From Shewanella saliphila (GTDB taxonomy: Bacteria; Pseudomonadota; Gammaproteobacteria; Enterobacterales; Shewanellaceae), in NCBI RefSeq assembly GCF_014648295.1, contig NZ_BMQV01000024.1:1-64000 (forward strand): a DNA stretch of 64,000 nucleotides, in the 5' to 3' direction. The notes under the pieces are model-generated. The model had not been told where the DNA came from and searched no databases. It saw nothing but the letters and a program-made list of their open reading frames with translations. A program made the translations under genes and the position numbers. Shown one piece after another: positions 47,374 through 58,219 of this stretch (within the stretch, counting starts at the first letter, position 1; each line of letters starts with the position of its first letter).

Positions 47374-47980
47374 GTCATATTTAATACCTCAAGCTAACGT
47401 GTTGATAGAGGAAGAGATAAAGCATAGCCGCTTTATCTCTTTGTTGTTTCATTGTCCAAATCAACAACAAATGAAGTTAGCGCTTACTGACATAAAGCTA
47501 CAATATCCAGGAGCGAGTCATTATTGTTATGCTTTTGTGGCTGGCAGCCCTGAAAATACCATTGATATGGGGGCTAGCGATGATGGTGAGCCGTCGGGCA
47601 GTGCCGGAAAACCCATGTTAGCATGCCTGCAAGGAGCGAATATTGGTGAGCTTGGTGCAATTGTTGTGCGTTACTTTGGTGGTACTAAGTTGGGCGTGGG
47701 TGGTTTAGTTCGTGCTTATACCTCAGGGATTAAGCAAGGATTGCCTCAAGTACAAACGCAAATAAAGCATATACGCTACCCAACGAGTTTAGTGTGTCAT
47801 TATGCGCAATTAACCGATGTAGAATATTTAGTTAATCAACATGATGGTGTGGTTATTGATAAAGTGTTTACTGATAGGGTTGAGGTTCATTTTGAATTGG
47901 CCAAATCATACCATCAAGATTTTAATCAAGCTTTAGCGACCCTGACTCAGGGCCAGTTACAAGTAAAGTTTACAGTTTGA
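47366..47980 (+). CDS. yigZ: IMPACT-family protein YigZ
   Basis: The 204-residue protein has the UPF0029/Impact N-terminal domain ('[18 protein letters not shown]', '[16 protein letters not shown]', '[19 protein letters not shown]') and a short C-terminal ferredoxin-like domain. A role in translation or stress is suggested for the family but not established. The probable TTG start overlaps the pepQ stop by 8 bases, indicating coupling. Confidence 0.93.
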   Translation: MIESYLIPQANVLIEEEIKHSRFISLLFHCPNQQQMKLALTDIKLQYPGASHYCYAFVAGSPENTIDMGASDDGEPSGSAGKPMLACLQGANIGELGAIVVRYFGGTKLGVGGLVRAYTSGIKQGLPQVQTQIKHIRYPTSLVCHYAQLTDVEYLVNQHDGVVIDKVFTDRVEVHFELAKSYHQDFNQALATLTQGQLQVKFTV

Positions 47981-48053
47981 CCAATGGCAAACTTATGCCA
48001 GAATGTCATTCAATTGTTAACATGGTCGCAGTGCAACCTAAACAGAATCCTTA

Positions 48054-49511
48054 ATGCAATATAAAACAATTATTAGAATCACCGGTTTGCTGATGGGATT
48101 ATTTTCAATCACCATGTTACCGTCGGCATTAGTGGCTATCTTGTATAAAGATGGCGGTGGTACCGCGTTCATTCAGGCCTTTTTTGTCAGTATCTTTTTG
48201 GGCTTTTTATTGTGGTACCCCAATCGTCATCAAAAAGGTGACCTTCGTACCCGCGAGGGGTTCTTGATTGTGGTGTTATTCTGGACGGTTCTTGGGTCGA
48301 TAGGGGCGCTGCCGTTTATTTTCTCTAATGAGCCGAATCTTAGTTGGACTGACAGTTTTTTTGAATCCTTTTCTGCGTTAACCACCACCGGGGCTACCGT
48401 TATTGTTGGCCTTGATGACCTACCTAAATCGGTATTGTTTTATCGCCATTTACTGCAGTGGATGGGCGGCATGGGTATCATTGTACTTGCTGTGGCTATT
48501 TTACCGCTGTTAGGTATTGGTGGTATGCAGTTATATAAAGCCGAAGTTCCTGGTCCAGTAAAAGACACCAAGGTTACCCCTCGTATTGCCGAAACAGCCA
48601 AAGCCTTGTGGTACATTTATTTTATGCTGACAACCTTGTGTGCGTTAGCATTTTACTTTGCCGGAATGGACGCTTTTGATGCTATTTGTCATTCATTTTC
48701 AACGATTGCGATTGGCGGGTTTTCTACCCATGATGCCAGTTTAGGGTATTTTGATAGCCCATTAATCAATGTCATTTGTGCGGTTTTCTTACTGATTGCA
48801 GCCGTCAATTTTAGTTTGCATTTTGCCGCATTTAGTTGGCGTGGGATTAACTTTAAAATCTATTTTAAAGATGCCGAATTTAAAGTGTTAATTGCCGTGC
48901 AGCTGGTATTAACAGCCATTTGTTTTATGACGCTATATCAGTCTGGTGTTTACGATTCGGCAGAACAAACCCTCGATTATGCATTCTTTCAAGTGGTATC
49001 TATTTCGACCACCGCCGGGTTTGGCACTGAAAGTTTTCATTCCTGGCCATTGTTTTTACCTATTTTGTTAATATTTTCGAGCTTTATTGGTGGCTGTGCG
49101 GGTTCAACCGGTGGCGGTATGAAAGTGATTCGCTTGATTCTATTGGTATTACAAGGCTCGCGCGAATTGAAACGTTTAGTTCATCCTAAGGCGATGTATT
49201 CAATCCGGATCGGCGGGAATGCATTACCAGACCGGATTATTGATGCGGTTTGGGGGTTCTTTTCTGCATATGCTTTGGTCTTTGTGGTGTGCATGGTGAT
49301 TTTAATGGCCATGGAAATGGATGCAATTACGGCATTTAGTGCCACTGCGGCGAGTATTAATAACTTAGGCCCTGGTTTAGGAGACGTTGCCTCAAGCTAT
49401 GCTAACATCACCGATGGGGCTAAGTGGGTATTGATTGTTGCGATGTTGTTTGGTCGATTAGAGGTCTTTACATTGTTGGTCTTGTTTACCCCTACTTTTT
49501 GGAAAAATTAA
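48054..49511 (+). CDS. trkH: Trk-type potassium uptake membrane protein TrkH
   Basis: TrkH is the channel subunit of the low-affinity K+ uptake system. The 485 residues contain repeated membrane-pore-membrane units, with pore segments including 'ALTTTGATVIVGLDDLP', 'IAIGGFSTHDASL', 'ISTTAGFGTESF' and 'SINNLGPGLGDV'. Its stop overlaps the hemG start by one base. The regulatory TrkA gene is about 2 kb further on, in the opposite direction. Confidence 0.96.
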   Translation: MQYKTIIRITGLLMGLFSITMLPSALVAILYKDGGGTAFIQAFFVSIFLGFLLWYPNRHQKGDLRTREGFLIVVLFWTVLGSIGALPFIFSNEPNLSWTDSFFESFSALTTTGATVIVGLDDLPKSVLFYRHLLQWMGGMGIIVLAVAILPLLGIGGMQLYKAEVPGPVKDTKVTPRIAETAKALWYIYFMLTTLCALAFYFAGMDAFDAICHSFSTIAIGGFSTHDASLGYFDSPLINVICAVFLLIAAVNFSLHFAAFSWRGINFKIYFKDAEFKVLIAVQLVLTAICFMTLYQSGVYDSAEQTLDYAFFQVVSISTTAGFGTESFHSWPLFLPILLIFSSFIGGCAGSTGGGMKVIRLILLVLQGSRELKRLVHPKAMYSIRIGGNALPDRIIDAVWGFFSAYALVFVVCMVILMAMEMDAITAFSATAASINNLGPGLGDVASSYANITDGAKWVLIVAMLFGRLEVFTLLVLFTPTFWKN

Positions 49512-50044
49512 TGTTAAAAACGGCAATTTTGTATTCAACAGTTGATGGACAAACCTTGGCTATTTGTCAGCGAATTGAGCAAGTACTTCGCGAAAGTGGC
49601 GAGCAAGTGACAGTGATTAACCTAACGGATGTGACTGCTGAGCAACTAGCTGCAGTGGATAAAGTGGTGATTGGTGCCAGTATTCGTTATGGCAAACATC
49701 GACCTGAGTTATTTAAGTTTGCCGCGCAGCACCGGGCATTGCTCGACACTAAGTTGAACAGTTTTTTTACCGTAAACGTTGTCGCCAGAAAACCGTTAAA
49801 AAATACCCCTGAAACCAATCCTTATATGCAAAAGTTTTTAACCTTATCGGTTTGGAAACCTAAACTGCTTGGGGTTTTTGCCGGTAAAATTGATTATCCA
49901 CGTTATCGATTTTTCGATAAGGTCATGATTCGTTTCATTATGTGGATGACCAAAGGGCCAACAGACACCAGCGGCACGTTTGAGTTTACCGACTGGAATA
50001 AAGTAGAAGGGTTCGCCAAAGATATTGCGGCGCAAAAGCATTAA
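49511..50044 (+). CDS. hemG: Menaquinone-dependent protoporphyrinogen oxidase (flavodoxin type)
   Basis: HemG oxidises protoporphyrinogen IX to protoporphyrin IX in heme synthesis. The 177-residue flavodoxin-fold protein has FMN-phosphate loop 'LYSTVDGQTLAI', 'IGASIRYGKHRPELFKF' and 'VNVVARKP' as in E. coli HemG (181 residues). The frame is open 29 codons upstream within trkH, but the ATG at 49511 is in the TAATG overlap. A second related gene lies 0.5 kb downstream. Confidence 0.93.
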   Translation: MLKTAILYSTVDGQTLAICQRIEQVLRESGEQVTVINLTDVTAEQLAAVDKVVIGASIRYGKHRPELFKFAAQHRALLDTKLNSFFTVNVVARKPLKNTPETNPYMQKFLTLSVWKPKLLGVFAGKIDYPRYRFFDKVMIRFIMWMTKGPTDTSGTFEFTDWNKVEGFAKDIAAQKH

Positions 50045-50048
50045 CTTG

Positions 50049-50357
50049 TTAAGTGGCGCAATAACGGCGGTGTAAAATGGATATGACTTCATTCACTTGT
50101 TCATTTTTAAGGGTGTAATACACCACTTGAGAGCTTTTTCGTGTATTCACTAAGTCTTGCGTGCGCAGTACGGCTAAATGTTGCGACAATGCAGACTGGC
50201 TCAAAGGCACGGTTTCATTCAGCTCTGTCACACTGTGTTCTTTTTCCAGCAGCAAACATAAAATCATCAGTCGATACGGATTCGCTATTGCCTTTAGCCA
50301 TTGCGCGGCTGTTTCAGCATTATTAAGCATGGTGACGACATCGATATCTTGCTGCAT
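50049..50357 (-). CDS. ArsR-family repressor resembling persulfide sensors (SqrR/BigR/YgaV type)
   Basis: The 102-residue winged-helix protein has recognition helix 'LSQSALSQHLAVLR' and wing 'TRKSSQVVYYTL'. Its only cysteines are Cys34 ('MILCLLLEKE') and Cys100 ('RRYCAT'). Their 66-residue spacing equals that of the sensing pair Cys41/Cys107 in SqrR. Classical arsenic or zinc sites are absent. It lies in reverse orientation between two hemG-type genes, so it may control one of them. Persulfide or heme sensing is inference from cysteine position. Confidence 0.85.
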   Translation of the reverse strand: MQQDIDVVTMLNNAETAAQWLKAIANPYRLMILCLLLEKEHSVTELNETVPLSQSALSQHLAVLRTQDLVNTRKSSQVVYYTLKNEQVNEVISILHRRYCAT

Positions 50358-50551
50358 GAGTATTCCAACCTAGTGAACTTGAGTTAGTTTAACACTAACT
50401 CCCTATTTAGTATCATCATACTTCTGCACTTCACAGATCTCAATTTTAACTATTAAATATATGAGCTATTTCTAATTTGTGATCATTGCTCAGGTTTAAA
50501 AACCACTTTTTATGCCAAACTGAGGCAAATAACGCAGTAATGAGAAATAAC

Positions 50552-51103
50552 ATGGCGCACATATTAGTACTTTATTATTCTCGTGGAGGCCACACGGCTC
50601 AAATTAGTCGTGCTATTGCTGATCAAATTATCGCTAATGGTGATCAATGTGATGTAGTGAATATCCATGATACTAAACAAAAACCGATTGAATGGGATAA
50701 ATATCAAGCCGTAGCTTTAGGTGCCTGTGTTTTGTATGGCTCATACCATAAGTCGGTTTTTGAATTTGTCAGCCAACATCAGCAAGCTTTATCGAATATT
50801 CCAAATAGCTTTTTTTGTGTCAATGTTGTTGCGCGTAATCCTGAAAAACGCATCCCTGAAAACAATAAATATTTACAGAAATTCTTAACCTTATCAGCTT
50901 GGAAACCACAAGATGTTAAGATTATTGCTGGTAAAGTAGATTATCCATCTTGGCCTTGGTACGACAGCTTAATGATTAGATTGATCATGAAAATGACAGA
51001 TGGACCGACAGATCCTACCGCCATTATTGACTATACCGATTGGGAAGATGTGAAAACTTACGGCAATCACATTGCTAAGCTAGCCCAGGTTGAGTTTAGC
51101 TAA
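50552..51103 (+). CDS. Second HemG-type flavodoxin-fold protoporphyrinogen oxidase
   Basis: This 183-residue paralogue of the hemG at 49511 shares 'FxVNVVARNPEKR', 'YLQKFLTLSAWKP' and 'AGKVDYPSWPWYDSLMIRLIMKM', with FMN loop 'YYSRGGHTAQISRA'. 'RNPEKR..ENNKYLQKFL' and 'LIMKM' are closer to E. coli HemG than the first copy. Start choice between ATG 50540 and 50552 is uncertain; a weak GAG site favours 50552. It has its own terminator and is divergent from the ArsR gene. Which copy is the main enzyme cannot be decided from sequence. Confidence 0.85.
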   Translation: MAHILVLYYSRGGHTAQISRAIADQIIANGDQCDVVNIHDTKQKPIEWDKYQAVALGACVLYGSYHKSVFEFVSQHQQALSNIPNSFFCVNVVARNPEKRIPENNKYLQKFLTLSAWKPQDVKIIAGKVDYPSWPWYDSLMIRLIMKMTDGPTDPTAIIDYTDWEDVKTYGNHIAKLAQVEFS

Positions 51104-51136
51104 CAGTGGCATGATTTAATGAGATAGTTTAGCGCT

Positions 51137-51165
51137 AAAGCACGGCAAAAGTGGCCGTGCTTTTT
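51137..51165 (+). terminator. Intrinsic terminator after the second hemG gene
   Basis: AAAGCACGGC / GCCGTGCTTT stem is followed by further T. It sits between convergent genes. Confidence 0.75.
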
Positions 51166-51218
51166 AGTGGCTGATAATTGGTATTGTATTGGTGTAACTC
51201 GAGCTCAAAAAACTTACT

Positions 51219-52628
51219 TTAAAAGAAAAATGCACTCGGCTGAAACAGCTTTTCTACATCGCCGATGAATTTTTTATTCACTAAAAATAAGATGACATGA
51301 TCACCTTGTTCTATCACGGTTTTGTCATGGCCCATTAACACTTCATCGTTTCGAACTATGGCACCAATGGTCGTGCCTGGTGGTAGCTTTATCTCACCAA
51401 TTTGTTTGCCAACGACTTTTGATGTACTGGCGTCACCGTGAGCGATAGCTTCTATGGCTTCCGCTGCACCACGACGTAATGAGTAAACGTTGCAAATATC
51501 ACCTTGGCGAATATGAGTAAGCAGGGCAGAAATAGTGGCTTGTTGTGGTGAAATCGCAATGTCGATATTGGCTTCTTGCACAATATCAACATAGGCTTCA
51601 CGCTGAATCAGCACCATGACTTTTTTGGCACCCATGCGTTTTGCGAGCAATGCCGACATAATGTTTGCTTCGTCATCGTTGGTGACGGCAATAAACACAT
51701 CGGTTTGATCTATGTGTTCTTCAATCAATAATTCTTGGTCTGAGGCGTCACCACAAAAAACAGTTGTTTTTTCAAGCTTTTCAGATAGTTGTTCAGCACG
51801 TTCTTGTCGGTGTTCAATCAGTTTTACTGAGTGATTACGTTGCAGTTTTTGTGCTAAACCAAAGCCGATATTACCGCCACCAGCAATCATAATGTTACGG
51901 TATGAGTTATCGAGCTTTTGCATTTCGCTCATTACCGCACGAATATGGCGACTGTCGGCGACAAAAAATACTTCATCATCGGCTTCAATAATGGTGGTAC
52001 CGCGCGGCATAATCGGCCGGCCTTGTCTAAAAATCGCCGCGACTCGGGTATCAATATTTGGCATGTGCTCACGTAATGTGGCTAATGCATTGCCGACCAA
52101 AGGCCCACCATAATAGGCTTTTACTGCGACTAGGCTTAACTTACCCTTTGCAAATTCAAGTACTTGCAATGCACCAGGGTATTCAACCAGCCTTTGTATG
52201 TAAGTGGTTACTAACTGTTCAGGGGCGATGAGTTCATCAATAATAAAACCACCACGCGGTTTTGCGTCACTGGTTTTAATCTCGCTGTTAATAAACAGCT
52301 TATCTTGTAATTCTAGGTAGGCTTCGGAGCGAATACGGGCAATTTTTGTTGGCGTACCAAATAGACTGTAGGCAATTTGGCAAGCAGACATATTACATTC
52401 ATCGCTGTTTGTCACAGCAATGAGCATGTCGGCATCTTCTGCGCCAGCTTCTTTTAAAACACTTGGATGGGCGCCATGGCCTACTACAACACGTAAATCA
52501 AACTTATCTTGCAATAGCCTTAGTCTCGCTCGGTCGCTGTCGACTAAGGTGATGTCATTATTCTCTCCGACTAAGTTTTCAGCTAATGTGCCGCCAACTT
52601 GGCCCGCCCCTAAAATAATAATCTTCAT
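51219..52628 (-). CDS. trkA: Trk system potassium uptake regulatory protein TrkA
   Basis: TrkA is the cytosolic NAD(H)-binding gating subunit for TrkH. The 469 residues have two RCK modules, each with a Rossmann fold ('[15 protein letters not shown]' and '[15 protein letters not shown]') followed by a TrkA-C domain. It is the last gene of the leftward def-fmt-rsmB-trkA group, the common order in gammaproteobacteria. Confidence 0.97.
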   Translation of the reverse strand: MKIIILGAGQVGGTLAENLVGENNDITLVDSDRARLRLLQDKFDLRVVVGHGAHPSVLKEAGAEDADMLIAVTNSDECNMSACQIAYSLFGTPTKIARIRSEAYLELQDKLFINSEIKTSDAKPRGGFIIDELIAPEQLVTTYIQRLVEYPGALQVLEFAKGKLSLVAVKAYYGGPLVGNALATLREHMPNIDTRVAAIFRQGRPIMPRGTTIIEADDEVFFVADSRHIRAVMSEMQKLDNSYRNIMIAGGGNIGFGLAQKLQRNHSVKLIEHRQERAEQLSEKLEKTTVFCGDASDQELLIEEHIDQTDVFIAVTNDDEANIMSALLAKRMGAKKVMVLIQREAYVDIVQEANIDIAISPQQATISALLTHIRQGDICNVYSLRRGAAEAIEAIAHGDASTSKVVGKQIGEIKLPPGTTIGAIVRNDEVLMGHDKTVIEQGDHVILFLVNKKFIGDVEKLFQPSAFFF

Positions 52629-52644
52629 GGCTTTGGCTAGATCC

Positions 52645-53928
52645 TTAAATTGCTTTAACTAAGTGTGCGTAATAAAAACCATCCATATTGTCTTGGCCGG
52701 GTAAAATCTGCCAACCAATGTCATCGGGATTTGGCTGTTGTGCGATTGGCACTAACTTAGCGTCTGGCGTGCGGGCTAAAAACTGCTCAACTTGTTGGCT
52801 GTTTTCTTGCGGTAAAATAGAGCAAGTGGCATACAGTAATGTACCGCCGGGTTTTAGCCATTGCCAACAGTGATCAAAAATTTGTCGTTGCAAATTGGCT
52901 AACTCTTCAATGTCATTATTTTTACGCAGCCATTTAATATCTGGATGGCGTCGGATCACTCCGGTTGCTGAGCAAGGTGCATCCAGTAAAATACGGTCAA
53001 ATTGTTGCCCTTGCCACCATGAGTCAATATTGGCTGCATCGCCGTGAATAACTTGCGCTTTTAAATGCAGTCTGTCCAGATTTTGTTGCACTCGGGCAAG
53101 GCGTTTTTCATCAAAATCGACCGCAACAAGGTTAATGCTGGGCGCGAGTTCGATTAAATGACAACTTTTACCACCAGGCGCTGCGCACGCATCTAACACT
53201 AGCTCATTTGCAGCAGGCGCTAAGAGTGTCGCAGCCCATTGTGCCGCGCCATCTTGTACAGACGCTGCGCCTTGCATAAAGTCTGGCAAGTTGGAGACAT
53301 CTTTAGGGCTGTCTAGCAATATTGAATCTGGGCTCGGGCCTGCTTGGGCACTAATCTCTTGTGTCGTTAGTGCGCTTAAATAGTCTTCGCGAGATTGCGA
53401 TAAACGATTGTTACGTAGCCACATTGGTGGACGTTGGTGGCTTTGCTCAATAATGGCTTGCCAGTTGTCTGGATAGGCTTGTTGTAAGCGTTTAATAAAC
53501 CAGGCGGGAGTATTAAAACGTAGCGTATCTGAGTCCGTGTTTAAGGCTGCATCTTGGCGTTGAATATTGCGTAATACACCATTGACGACCTTTACTAATC
53601 CATCAAAACGCAGTTGCCGACAGGCTTCTGCTGTTTCTGAAAGGGCGGCATGTGCAGGAATACGGGTGAAGTAAAGCTGATAACAACCCACTATCAATAA
53701 CTGATGTAAAATGCGTTGTTTGCCTTTAAATGGCTTGGTTAGGCAGTCACTTACACATTTGTCTAGCTGTGGTAGTTGTCGCATTACTCCGTAGCAAAGT
53801 TCTGCTAATAAGGCTTTATCTTTACCGTTTTGTAAGTGTTGCTGTTGCTCAGGAAGGGCAACCGATAACGAGATGCCTTTTTCAAGTACGTCATAAATCG
53901 CTTTAGCTGCAAGTGCACGCACATTCAT
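52645..53928 (-). CDS. rsmB: 16S rRNA (cytosine967-C5)-methyltransferase
   Basis: RsmB methylates C967 of 16S rRNA. The 427 residues comprise an N-terminal NusB-like helical domain (about 1-140) and a C-terminal SAM methyltransferase with '[13 protein letters not shown]', '[19 protein letters not shown]' and 'LLYATCSI'; both catalytic cysteines are present. It follows fmt after one base and precedes trkA. Confidence 0.97.
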   Translation of the reverse strand: MNVRALAAKAIYDVLEKGISLSVALPEQQQHLQNGKDKALLAELCYGVMRQLPQLDKCVSDCLTKPFKGKQRILHQLLIVGCYQLYFTRIPAHAALSETAEACRQLRFDGLVKVVNGVLRNIQRQDAALNTDSDTLRFNTPAWFIKRLQQAYPDNWQAIIEQSHQRPPMWLRNNRLSQSREDYLSALTTQEISAQAGPSPDSILLDSPKDVSNLPDFMQGAASVQDGAAQWAATLLAPAANELVLDACAAPGGKSCHLIELAPSINLVAVDFDEKRLARVQQNLDRLHLKAQVIHGDAANIDSWWQGQQFDRILLDAPCSATGVIRRHPDIKWLRKNNDIEELANLQRQIFDHCWQWLKPGGTLLYATCSILPQENSQQVEQFLARTPDAKLVPIAQQPNPDDIGWQILPGQDNMDGFYYAHLVKAI

Positions 53929-53929
53929 G

Positions 53930-54886
53930 CTAGTTAGCCTCTTGGTTTAAACACACACCAGCAGCAAACCAATCACTACGAGCATTTAAGATATCAGCCA
54001 CATTTAATGGCTTTTTGTTAGGCAATTGCATGGTTTCGATAATTAATGTGCCGTCTGCTGTCGCAACTTCAATACCTTGTTTGGTAGCCGAAATCACAGT
54101 GCCAGGTGCTTGCGAGCATGTTTGGGCATTGTAGGTTGCTTGCCATACTTTTATCACGCTTTGTTGGTGTTCAAAGTAGCTAACAGGCCAAGGGTTAAAG
54201 GCGCGGATCTCTTGCCACAATTGCTTAGCGCTTTTATGCCAATCAATACGGGCTTCTTCTTTAGACAGTTTTTCTGCGTAGTTTGCTAGGGCTTCATCTT
54301 GCTTTTGTGCTTGAAGGCTACCTTCACTTAGCCCTATTAGCGCTTCAACTAAGGCTTGAGGACCTTGCTCGGCTAGTTTTTCATACAGGCTTGCTGAAGT
54401 GTCGCTTGCTTCTATGGGCAAATGCGTTTTTAGTAGCATGTCGCCCGTATCAAGGCCAACATCCATTTGCATAATGGTGACACCGGTTTCTGTGTCGCCA
54501 GCCCATAGTGCGCGCTGAATAGGTGCCGCACCACGCCAGCGAGGTAATATAGAACCGTGAACATTGATGCAGCCTAATCTAGGAGTATCAAGTACTATCT
54601 TTGGTAAAATCAATCCGTAAGCGACCACCACCATAATGTCGGCATTGAGGCTGGCTAATTCTGCTTGGGCGTCTTCGTTGCGCAGTGATGCCGGCTGAAA
54701 GACGTTGATGTCATGTTGTTGTGCTAATGCTTTAACTGGGCTGGCGGTCAGCTTTTTTCCACGGCCAGCCGGTCGGTCTGGTTGGGTGTAAACGGCAATT
54801 ACATCATGTTCAGAGTTTATTAGCGCCTGTAAGTGTCTGGCGGCAAAATCCGGAGTACCGGCAAAGATAATTTTTAACGGTTTCAA
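53930..54886 (-). CDS. fmt: Methionyl-tRNA formyltransferase
   Basis: Fmt formylates initiator Met-tRNA using 10-formyltetrahydrofolate. The 318 residues have '[16 protein letters not shown]', the catalytic segment '[19 protein letters not shown]' and '[11 protein letters not shown]', and a C-terminal OB-like domain. It lies 14 bases after def and one base before rsmB. Confidence 0.98.
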   Translation of the reverse strand: MKPLKIIFAGTPDFAARHLQALINSEHDVIAVYTQPDRPAGRGKKLTASPVKALAQQHDINVFQPASLRNEDAQAELASLNADIMVVVAYGLILPKIVLDTPRLGCINVHGSILPRWRGAAPIQRALWAGDTETGVTIMQMDVGLDTGDMLLKTHLPIEASDTSASLYEKLAEQGPQALVEALIGLSEGSLQAQKQDEALANYAEKLSKEEARIDWHKSAKQLWQEIRAFNPWPVSYFEHQQSVIKVWQATYNAQTCSQAPGTVISATKQGIEVATADGTLIIETMQLPNKKPLNVADILNARSDWFAAGVCLNQEAN

Positions 54887-54900
54887 ATTTGTTCCTATTG

Positions 54901-55407
54901 TTACTTGGCGGCTAGACGCGCTTCTTTTTCAAGTTTTGTTTTTATACGCTGACGTTTAAGTGGTGACAAGTAATCCACAAATAGCTTACCTTTTAAGTGA
55001 TCCATTTCATGTTGGATACAAATTGCAAATAGTTCGTCGGCTTCAACGGTAAATTCTTCACCGTGACGATCAAGTGCTTTGAATGTGACAAATTCAGCGC
55101 GGTCTACTTTGGCATAAATACCAGGAACAGATAAACAACCTTCTTCATTGGCAAAGTCGCCGCTGCTTTTTATAATTTGTGGATTAATAAAAATCGTTGG
55201 ACGTTCAACGTCATCTTGTAAGTCCATGACGATAAGCTGTTTATGGAAATCGACTTGGGTTGCAGCAAGGCCAATGCCTTTTTCTTCGTACATGGTTTCT
55301 AACATATTATCGATTTGGGTTTGTAATTCTGGCCCAAAATCAGTCACAGGTTCAGCAATAGTGCGTAAACGCTCATCTGGAAATCGTAAAACATTTAATA
55401 ATGGCAT
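54901..55407 (-). CDS. def: Peptide deformylase
   Basis: Def removes the formyl group from nascent proteins. The 168 residues carry all three motifs: 'GIGLAATQV', 'EGCLSVPG' (metal Cys) and 'QHEMDHLKG' (metal His and catalytic Glu). It is the first gene of def-fmt-rsmB-trkA and is divergent from the LysM gene. Confidence 0.98.
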   Translation of the reverse strand: MPLLNVLRFPDERLRTIAEPVTDFGPELQTQIDNMLETMYEEKGIGLAATQVDFHKQLIVMDLQDDVERPTIFINPQIIKSSGDFANEEGCLSVPGIYAKVDRAEFVTFKALDRHGEEFTVEADELFAICIQHEMDHLKGKLFVDYLSPLKRQRIKTKLEKEARLAAK

Positions 55408-55533
55408 ATATAAACTCTTAACAAGTCTGTCAAATTTCAGCCAGTTAGCTATACTGGCTGTTGCGAATAGGGTAATTTTAATCCTTACCGCCTATCAATA
55501 ACAGTAAAAAGCTCTAATAAAGAGCTAAACAAC

Positions 55534-56640
55534 ATGGACCACACCATGAAACGCTTACTTTTACTTGCTTTTTTATCATTAAATATTTTTGGAGTTAGTG
55601 CTGATACACTCACTTTGAAAGCTGGGCATCCTGATACGTATGTCGTTAAAAAGGGCGATACGTTGTGGGATATATCTGGATATTTTTTAAATGATCCATG
55701 GCGTTGGCCTAAATTGTGGGGTGTTAACCCGCAAATTGCTAACCCTCATCTTATTTACCCTGGCGATAGGCTGACATTGGTCTTTATCGATGGGCAACCG
55801 CGTTTAGTGGTAAAACAGCATATAAAGAAAAGTCCTGAAGGAAGAGTCGCTTCAAAAAATGGTCCTATCCCTGCAGTGGACTTAGCGCTTATTCAACCCT
55901 ATTTAACGCAAAATCGTGTAGTAGACCCTGCTTGGTTTGCCAGTTTGCCAATGGTTATGAGTGGTGAAAGCCCATCACTGCACCATGTGGTGAGTGACGT
56001 TATTTATGTTAACGCTCCGCTTGAGGTCGGCTTAAAAGTGGCCATGTATGAAACTGGGCGTGAGTTTTTTGCTTCAGACAGAGAAGGCATGTTAGGCCAA
56101 GAGATGATTTTAGCCTCTAGTGGCCGGGTGATTGAGTCTGGGCCAATATCTAAAGTAGAGTTATTAAGTAGCTTACGTGAAACCAAAGGCGGCTTTAGAG
56201 TTGCTCCGGTTGAAGATGAAGCATTAATGTCTGCCTATTTTATTCCCAAAGCGGCCGAGCTTACGGTACCTACGTCAATTTTAGCGATTAACGGTAAAAT
56301 CCGTGAAGCCGGTAAACTTGATGTTGTATACATTGACCGTGGCAGTGAAGATGGTGTTGAAACAGGCCATGTATTTTCGATGTATCGAGATGGTGAAATC
56401 ATTACCTATGATAATGACGGTTTGCCTGTACGCGCGTTGGACCGTTCATCGTATGACAAAGTGTTAGCGCACTTTGCTGAAGAGACTTCGCATAAGATGC
56501 CTGATATCTTTCATGGTAACTTATTGGTATTTAAAGTCTTCGATAAAACGAGTTTAGGCTTGATTATGTTTAATGAAATCCCTGTTCGCACCGGCGACAA
56601 ACTCGCTAAACCTGAACCGTTGACCTTAAAGGGTAAATAA
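55534..56640 (+). CDS. Exported LysM-domain protein
   Basis: The 368-residue protein has an N-terminal signal peptide (hydrophobic 'LLLLAFLSLNIFGVSA'). A LysM peptidoglycan-binding domain follows at about 37-85 ('YVVKKGDTLWDISGYFLNDPWRWPKLWGVNPQ...IYPGDRLTL'). The long C-terminal part is unrecognised and recurs in gammaproteobacterial genes beside dprA. ATG 55546 (MKRLLLL) is an alternative start. It is probably periplasmic, with a cell-wall role. dprA follows at once. Confidence 0.9.
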   Translation: MDHTMKRLLLLAFLSLNIFGVSADTLTLKAGHPDTYVVKKGDTLWDISGYFLNDPWRWPKLWGVNPQIANPHLIYPGDRLTLVFIDGQPRLVVKQHIKKSPEGRVASKNGPIPAVDLALIQPYLTQNRVVDPAWFASLPMVMSGESPSLHHVVSDVIYVNAPLEVGLKVAMYETGREFFASDREGMLGQEMILASSGRVIESGPISKVELLSSLRETKGGFRVAPVEDEALMSAYFIPKAAELTVPTSILAINGKIREAGKLDVVYIDRGSEDGVETGHVFSMYRDGEIITYDNDGLPVRALDRSSYDKVLAHFAEETSHKMPDIFHGNLLVFKVFDKTSLGLIMFNEIPVRTGDKLAKPEPLTLKGK

Positions 56641-57740
56641 TTTCGGATAAACTGGTCGACTGGCTAGTTGTTTGTGCAGTATCTGGGTTAGGACCTGCCC
56701 GGATTCAACAATTATTAACTCAAATGGACATTGAAGAACTTCGTCAACGTCTAGAGTTTGAACCACAAGGCTTGCCGTTATCGGCAAGCCTGTTAGCAAA
56801 ATGCCAAATCGATTTTGATAAAGTTGATTTGGCATTAGCATGGCAAGAGTCACAACCTCATCATTATATTTTAACTCCTTCAGATCCACTCTATCCTCCT
56901 TTATTACAACAAATTAGTGATGCTCCTTTAGTGTTATTTGTTAAAGGTCTCGTGACGCCTTTAGTGATGCCTAGCATTGCCATTGTGGGGAGCCGAAATG
57001 CATCGCGTGGTGGCTTAGATATGGCAGCTGAGCTTGCTTATAATTTGGCAAGCCAAGGTTTTGTTATTACCAGTGGCATGGCTACGGGGATTGATGGTGC
57101 TGCCCACAAAGCGACATTGGCCGCGAATGGTTCAACTATGGCAGTATTAGGCACTGGCGTTGAACGTATATACCCCAAACGACATCAACAGCTGTACCAC
57201 GACATTATTCAATCTGGCTGTGTTATCAGTGAGTATTGGCCGGAAGTTGGACCCTTTGCGGGTAATTTTCCTAAACGCAATCGTATTGTCAGTGGATTAA
57301 GTCTGGGTACAGTAGTGGTGGAGGCCAGTCGTAAAAGCGGTTCGTTAATTAGTGCTCGGCTAGCAATGGAGCAAAACCGTGAGGTATTTGCAGTTCCGGG
57401 CTCAGTACTAGGCGGATACAGCCAAGGTTGTCATGATTTAATCAATAATGGCGCAAAACTTGTTGAGTCTGCTGCCGATATTATAGAAGAGTTAGGGAGT
57501 TTATCGGATTATCACCTTGAACAATTGCATCAACGGCACCATATACAGGATAATGACATTTGTGATTTGCCATTTCCTTCGCTGTTAGCTAGTGTAGGTT
57601 ATGAAACGACTGCAATTGATGCAGTGGTTGAGGATAGTGGGAAGCCAATAGATCTGGTGTTAGTACAAATGCTTGAACTTGAATTACAAGGGTGGGTTGC
57701 AGCAGTGCCCGGTGGTTACGTCAGACTAAAGAGGAGTTAG
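56640..57740 (+). CDS. dprA: DNA-processing protein DprA
   Basis: DprA loads RecA on single-stranded DNA in natural transformation. The Rossmann-like core shows '[10 protein letters not shown]', '[15 protein letters not shown]', '[14 protein letters not shown]' and '[13 protein letters not shown]', followed by a C-terminal winged helix. The first ATG is at 56724, but family-like sequence ('[20 protein letters not shown]') continues upstream in frame to a stop just before 56637. This leaves only ATA (56637), ATT (56640) or CTG (56652) as starts. I place it at ATT 56640, six bases after AAAGGG, with low certainty about the start. It overlaps the LysM stop by one base. Confidence 0.88.
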   Translation: MSDKLVDWLVVCAVSGLGPARIQQLLTQMDIEELRQRLEFEPQGLPLSASLLAKCQIDFDKVDLALAWQESQPHHYILTPSDPLYPPLLQQISDAPLVLFVKGLVTPLVMPSIAIVGSRNASRGGLDMAAELAYNLASQGFVITSGMATGIDGAAHKATLAANGSTMAVLGTGVERIYPKRHQQLYHDIIQSGCVISEYWPEVGPFAGNFPKRNRIVSGLSLGTVVVEASRKSGSLISARLAMEQNREVFAVPGSVLGGYSQGCHDLINNGAKLVESAADIIEELGSLSDYHLEQLHQRHHIQDNDICDLPFPSLLASVGYETTAIDAVVEDSGKPIDLVLVQMLELELQGWVAAVPGGYVRLKRS

Positions 57741-57742
57741 CC

Positions 57743-58216
57743 ATGTTTGATATCCTCATGTATTTATTTGAAAATTATGTTCATAGTGAAATTGAACTAT
57801 TAGTGGATGAAGATGAGCTCACTAAAGAGTTAACTCGAGCGGGTTTTCATCAAGTCGATATTATAAAAGCCCTTTCTTGGTTAGAGCACTTAGCTGATCT
57901 GCAAGAAAGTGATAAACCGTACTTGTGCAATCATGCGCAACATTCATTCCGTATCTACACCAAAGCGGAAATGGCGAAGTTAGATGTTGAGTGTCGTGGA
58001 TTTTTATTGTTCTTAGAACAAATTCAAGTACTCAGTGTTGAAACCCGTGAGATGGTGATTGACCGGGTGATGGAGTTAGATGAGCCTACATTGGTGTTAG
58101 AAGATCTCAAGTGGGTGGTATTAATGGTACTATTCAATGTGCCAGGAAATGAGTCAGCCTACGAGCAAATGGAAGATTTAATCTTCGAGCAGCCGGAAGG
58201 GCGCTTACACTCATAA
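57743..58216 (+). CDS. smg: Smg family protein
   Basis: The 157-residue protein starts '[35 protein letters not shown]' and matches the Smg/DUF494 family, always found beside dprA; its function is not established. The ATG at 57743 is preferred to the frame opening at 57692 within dprA because it follows a GAGGAG site and the family begins MFD. It is the last gene of the LysM-dprA-smg unit. Confidence 0.94.
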   Translation: MFDILMYLFENYVHSEIELLVDEDELTKELTRAGFHQVDIIKALSWLEHLADLQESDKPYLCNHAQHSFRIYTKAEMAKLDVECRGFLLFLEQIQVLSVETREMVIDRVMELDEPTLVLEDLKWVVLMVLFNVPGNESAYEQMEDLIFEQPEGRLHS

Positions 58217-58219
58217 CAG

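Noticed and set aside
49424-49510. N-terminal extension of hemG inside trkH
   Set aside because: The extra 29 residues are the trkH sequence in another frame. The TAATG overlap gives the natural start.
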